From assembly GCA_903929845.1 (NCBI GenBank), contig CAIYWF010000323.1, positions 1 to 7,123 on the forward strand: a stretch of DNA of 7,123 bases, read 5' to 3'. The stretch comes from an uncultured Chlorobiaceae bacterium. Lineage in GTDB: Bacteria; Bacteroidota; Chlorobiia; Chlorobiales; Chlorobiaceae. Every line of letters starts with the position of its first letter. Positions within the stretch are counted from its first letter, which is position 1. Shown here piece after piece: positions 6,839 to 7,123 of the stretch. A model generated the notes under the pieces. The model had not been told where the DNA came from. It did no database searches and saw only the letters and a list, made by a program, of their open reading frames with translations. The translations under genes and the position numbers were made by a program.

Positions 6839-6877
6839 AAATATGACTGTCACAGGTTTTCCTGTCGTCATATTTTT
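6839..6877 (+). terminator. candidate rho-independent terminator after the exopolysaccharide operon
   Basis: AAATATGAC at 6839-6847 is exactly complementary to GTCATATTT at 6867-6875. Inside it ACAGG (6852-6856) pairs with CCTGT (6861-6865) around a TTTT loop, leaving a small asymmetric internal loop (6848-6851 against 6866). A run of five T (6873-6877) closes it, three of them in the stem. It lies about 70 bases after the GH8 stop, a sensible place to end the operon before sucC. The short free T-tract makes it a moderate candidate. Confidence 0.55.
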
Positions 6878-6880
6878 CGT

Positions 6881-6886
6881 TATACT
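6881..6886 (+). promoter_or_regulatory. candidate -10 box upstream of sucC
   Basis: TATACT at 6881-6886 is a 5-of-6 match to the -10 consensus and lies just after the terminator-like hairpin. No good -35 is present (the expected position falls inside the hairpin), so only the -10 is marked. A start near 6893 would give sucC a leader of about 68 bases. An alternative weak pair is TTCTGG at 6895-6900 with TTATAT at 6919-6924. Confidence 0.25.
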
Positions 6887-6960
6887 AATACCTGTTCTGG
6901 AACCATATTTTCGCAGCATTATATGGGCAAAGTATCGTCAGTAACCCAAGACCCAATAAA

Positions 6961-7123
6961 ATGAACATTCATGAATATCAAGGCAAGGATATCCTGAGAA
7001 AATTCGGGGTTGCAGTGCCAAATGGAATTGTGGCCTATTCGCCTGAAGAGGCAAAACAGGCGGCCAAGGAGCTCTTTGACGAACTCTGTTGTCCGGTTGT
7101 TGTTGTAAAAGCACAGATTCATG
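6961..7123 (+). CDS. sucC: succinyl-CoA synthetase (ADP-forming) beta subunit, 5' end only
   Basis: The first 54 codons of SucC, the ATP-grasp subunit that with SucD interconverts succinate and succinyl-CoA with ATP/ADP in the cytoplasm. In green sulfur bacteria the enzyme would run toward succinyl-CoA in the reductive citric acid cycle. The translation begins MNIHEYQGKDILRKFGVAVP and reaches PVVVVKAQIH, which is the ATP-grasp N-terminal domain of SucC (family pattern MNxHEYQxK...G(V/I)xxP...VVKAQ(V/I)HAGGRG). The frame is open to the window edge, where about 330 further residues should follow. There is no Shine-Dalgarno sequence before the ATG, but an A-rich stretch (CAATAAA). A related ATP-grasp protein such as a citryl-CoA synthetase large subunit is conceivable but less likely from this N-terminus. 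Confidence 0.93.
   Translation, partial: MNIHEYQGKDILRKFGVAVPNGIVAYSPEEAKQAAKELFDELCCPVVVVKAQIH

Noticed and set aside
6919..7122. Antisense open frame running off the window end
   Set aside because: The + strand encodes the unmistakable SucC N-terminus here.

Overview
This window looks like chromosome from a Gram-negative bacterium of the Chlorobi/Bacteroidota group, most probably a green sulfur bacterium (Chlorobiaceae). The assignment rests on three points: the SucC N-terminus begins MNIHEYQGKDILRKFGV, which I recall as typical of that group; the genes have A-rich leaders without Shine-Dalgarno sequences; and an outer-membrane beta-barrel protein is present. The genus cannot be fixed from sequence alone.

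Layout, all genes on the + strand. (1) 1-154 is an AT-rich leader with candidate promoters. (2) 155-952 is dapF, diaminopimelate epimerase. (3) 953-1854 is about 900 bases with no convincing gene. It is AT-rich and holds several inverted repeats, two candidate promoters and a hairpin-bearing GC-richer block just before the next gene. (4) 1855-6771 is a tight three-gene exopolysaccharide operon: a TPR/outer-membrane beta-barrel export protein, a BcsA-like family 2 glycosyltransferase 4 bases downstream, and a glycoside hydrolase family 8 lipoprotein candidate overlapping the glycosyltransferase by ATGA. (5) 6772-6960 holds a terminator-like hairpin and a possible promoter. (6) 6961-7123 is the 5' end of sucC, cut by the window edge.

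The operon reads as a compact synthesis-and-secretion machine for a beta-linked glucan, probably cellulose or a close relative. The inner-membrane synthase polymerises from a nucleotide sugar and threads the chain through its own membrane channel. The GH8 enzyme would trim or edit the chain in the periplasm, and the TPR/barrel protein would carry it across the outer membrane. Two standard cellulose-synthase parts are absent from the locus: no BcsB-like periplasmic subunit is encoded, and the synthase ends without a PilZ (c-di-GMP-binding) domain although it keeps the FxVTxK gating-loop motif. This stripped-down arrangement, between two housekeeping genes, is the most notable content of the window.
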